DNA of 15,861 bases from an uncultured Campylobacter sp. (lineage in GTDB: Bacteria; Campylobacterota; Campylobacteria; Campylobacterales; Campylobacteraceae). Shown here one piece after another: positions 14,531 to 15,861 of this stretch. The stretch covers positions 1-15,861 of the forward strand of contig UQCL01000049.1 in assembly GCA_900539505.1 (NCBI GenBank), given 5' to 3'. The notes below the pieces were generated by a model, which saw nothing but the letters and a program-made list of their open reading frames with translations, did not search any database and had not been told where the DNA came from. Each line of letters opens with the position of its first letter. The first letter of the stretch is position 1. The position numbers and the translations under genes are program-made.

Positions 14531-15142
14531 AATTTCGTGCAGAATTTAATTCGTGCGTTTGATTCCCGCGTAAAATTCGATTCATTGTAATGACGGAGTT
14601 AAAAAATACGTTGCGGGCTTAATTTGCTTTTAGAATTCGGTCTTGATTTTACTTGCCTGTGTTTTGAGGCATGTAATTTTTATGGGGGTTTATTTAAATT
14701 CTACTATTCATAGAATTTTTAGGTAAACTTGCAAAATTTCATTTTTTTGATGCATAAAATATTTTTTGTTATGCATATTTTAAATTTTATAAATTTATCT
14801 ACTTGAAAGAAATTAAGAATTTAATAGAATTTTATGCAAAAATTTGGGCTTGAAATTTTATGTGTAAAATCCTGCGTGCGCAGGGTGATAAATTTTGCCA
14901 CAAAATTTTTATGGCAAAATTATACGATCAGACTCGCAGTACGTTTAATCTTAGCTACAAATAAAATCATTTAGGCTCTAAGGCTTATTCTACTAGATAA
15001 GCTTAATTGGGTATTTATAAAAACAACTTGCGCCGTAAAATACTTGCGACAATTTTGCACAATATTGCTTTTAGGAATTAAATTCCGCGACGTCAAATCA
15101 TAAAAATTTTAAGGATTTCGAGCTATTCAAGAAGCAAAACGC
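14531..15142. other. AT-rich structured spacer without a recognised gene
   Basis: These 612 bases hold no supported coding region. They do hold several inverted repeats: ATGCATAA/TTATGCAT (14750-14757 and 14769-14776, 11-nt loop), the near-palindrome CCTGCG-TG-CGCAGG (14871-14884), and AATTTTGCCA/TGGCAAAATT (14891-14900 and 14912-14921, 11-nt loop). Another small hairpin (15129-15135 with 15153-15159) covers the end of the SapC gene. It may contain terminators for the flanking convergent genes or a small RNA, or be decayed sequence. Confidence 0.45.
14871..14921. repeat. Adjacent hairpin pair in the spacer
   Basis: A GC-rich 6-bp dyad (14871-14884) sits six bases from a 10-bp perfect dyad (14891-14921). 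The flanking genes converge, so this may be a bidirectional terminator, though it lies 340 bases past the plus-strand gene and 222 past the minus-strand gene. Confidence 0.4.
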
Positions 15143-15829
15143 CTATTTTTTCGCTTCTTTCGGCGTAATCGGCGGGTCGAGCTGCATGATCTTATCGCCT
15201 AGGCGCTGAAAATTTGCAAGGCTTTTTAGATGGAAATATGCTAGCTCCAGATATCCGCGGCGCGCGAAATCCGCAAGCTTTTTATCGCTTAACTTCAAAA
15301 GCTTTTCGCGATTTACGACCGAAAAGCCGTTCAGCAGGGAGGATTCCTTGCCGCTAGAGTTGATGCCGAGCTCCTTGGCCTCTAAAATCCCCGCCTTTTG
15401 AAATTCCGCCGCGGCAACGCGCGTGCGCATATCCAAATCGGCGTAATTTTTCATCACCTCTTTTAAATTTTCCAAAAACGGCGTCGGCTTGCCGTCTTTA
15501 AAAAGCGCCTCGCCGTCGCCCTTGATCTGCTGCGCGTCTTTATCGAAGCAGATCGCGGTCTGCTCGCCGATCTGGGCTAGGAAGAACGGATAATTCTGCA
15601 CCGAAGAAGGCACCGTTCCTTTATAATCTTTATCGATTAAGACGTTTTTGGTGCGCCCTAGCAGCGCCACCATTTTGGGCTCTTTTTCGATGGTAAATAC
15701 GATAACGAGGCTGTCCGCGCAAAACGGGATCTCCGGCGCGATAACCGGCACGAAAGGCGCGGTAGGGAATGCATCCGCGTGATACTGCAAATCCGCGTGT
15801 TTAACGCTATCTAATACGACTGGGGTCAT
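15143..15829 (-). CDS. SapC-family protein
   Basis: The 228-residue product matches the SapC family, named after a gene in the Campylobacter fetus S-layer locus. Recognisable features are the N-terminal PVVLDSVKHADLQ (3-15), a YPFFLAQIGEQTAICFD stretch (80-96), LFKDGKPTPFLENL (109-122), LLNGFSVVNREKLLKLSDKKL (165-185), and the C-terminal LELAYFHLKSLANFQRL (194-210). There is no signal peptide or membrane segment. The family's biochemical role is not established. I place the start at the ATG at 15829. The frame stays open beyond it only through adapter sequence, giving a false MCIRDSN prefix. Only four genomic bases remain upstream, so the ribosome binding site cannot be seen and a longer true N-terminus is not excluded. 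Confidence 0.82.
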   Translation of the reverse strand: MTPVVLDSVKHADLQYHADAFPTAPFVPVIAPEIPFCADSLVIVFTIEKEPKMVALLGRTKNVLIDKDYKGTVPSSVQNYPFFLAQIGEQTAICFDKDAQQIKGDGEALFKDGKPTPFLENLKEVMKNYADLDMRTRVAAAEFQKAGILEAKELGINSSGKESSLLNGFSVVNREKLLKLSDKKLADFARRGYLELAYFHLKSLANFQRLGDKIMQLDPPITPKEAKK

Positions 15830-15833
15830 GTTG

Positions 15834-15861
15834 CTGTCTCTTATACACATCTGACGCTGCC
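15834..15861 (+). other. Nextera transposon adapter contamination
   Basis: The final 28 bases begin with the Tn5 mosaic end CTGTCTCTTATACACATCT and continue with GACGCTGCC, the start of a Nextera adapter tail. This is library-preparation sequence left at a contig edge and not genomic DNA. Read on the minus strand it encodes MCIRDS, a well-known false N-terminus in database proteins. Confidence 0.97.

Noticed and set aside
15129..15159. AAGAAGC/GCTTCTT stem at the end of the SapC gene as an intrinsic terminator
   Set aside because: The stem includes coding sequence, has a 17-nt loop and no U-tract; the evidence is too weak.
15830..15850. Extended start (MCIRDSN) of the SapC-family protein
   Set aside because: MCIRDS is translated from Nextera adapter sequence and is not biological.
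1..15861. Search for tRNA, rRNA, CRISPR array, insertion sequence, prophage or a nitrogen-fixation cluster
   Set aside because: No cloverleaf, regularly spaced repeat, transposase or phage motif was seen. nifS and nifU are the general Fe-S assembly pair of this group, without nitrogenase genes.

Overview
The window looks like chromosome of an epsilonproteobacterium, most likely a Campylobacter of the higher-GC oral type (C. gracilis/rectus/showae-like). The species is an inference from memory of gene families. Support comes from the tig, clpP and def protein sequences, the NIF-type nifS-nifU iron-sulfur pair, a SapC-family protein, T-rich extended -10 promoters, and very frequent AAATTT words. 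Gene content is mostly housekeeping. I see no insertion sequence, prophage, CRISPR array, tRNA or rRNA.

Layout. (1) Positions 1-1790: a small AT-rich two-helix membrane protein gene and a DUF3137-type membrane protein gene, both on the minus strand, followed by a cluster of inverted repeats. (2) Positions 7936-1794, minus strand: one very compact run, tig-clpP-def-comM-nnr-purN, with every junction overlapping or abutting. One promoter lies before tig and hairpins follow purN. It groups nascent-chain work (trigger factor, ClpP, peptide deformylase) with a ComM-type AAA+ ATPase, NAD(P)HX repair and purine synthesis. (3) Positions 8093-10243, minus strand: a TonB-dependent siderophore receptor with its own terminator and an upstream Fur-box-like site. 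(4) Positions 10431-13332, plus strand: folE, then nifS-nifU. (5) Positions 13742-14530, plus strand: an orphan PEB1-like amino-acid-binding periplasmic protein between two long non-coding stretches. (6) Positions 15143-15829, minus strand: a SapC-family protein.

The last 28 bases (15834-15861) are Nextera transposon adapter, not genome. The window therefore ends at an assembly edge, and the apparent N-terminal MCIRDS extension of the last reading frame is an artefact.

I found no convincing new multi-gene system. The best leads are a Cys-containing, internally repeated insertion in the NAD(P)HX repair enzyme, the palindrome cluster at 1680-1795, the small two-TM protein with an in-frame continuation past its stop, and the structured 612-base spacer before the SapC gene.
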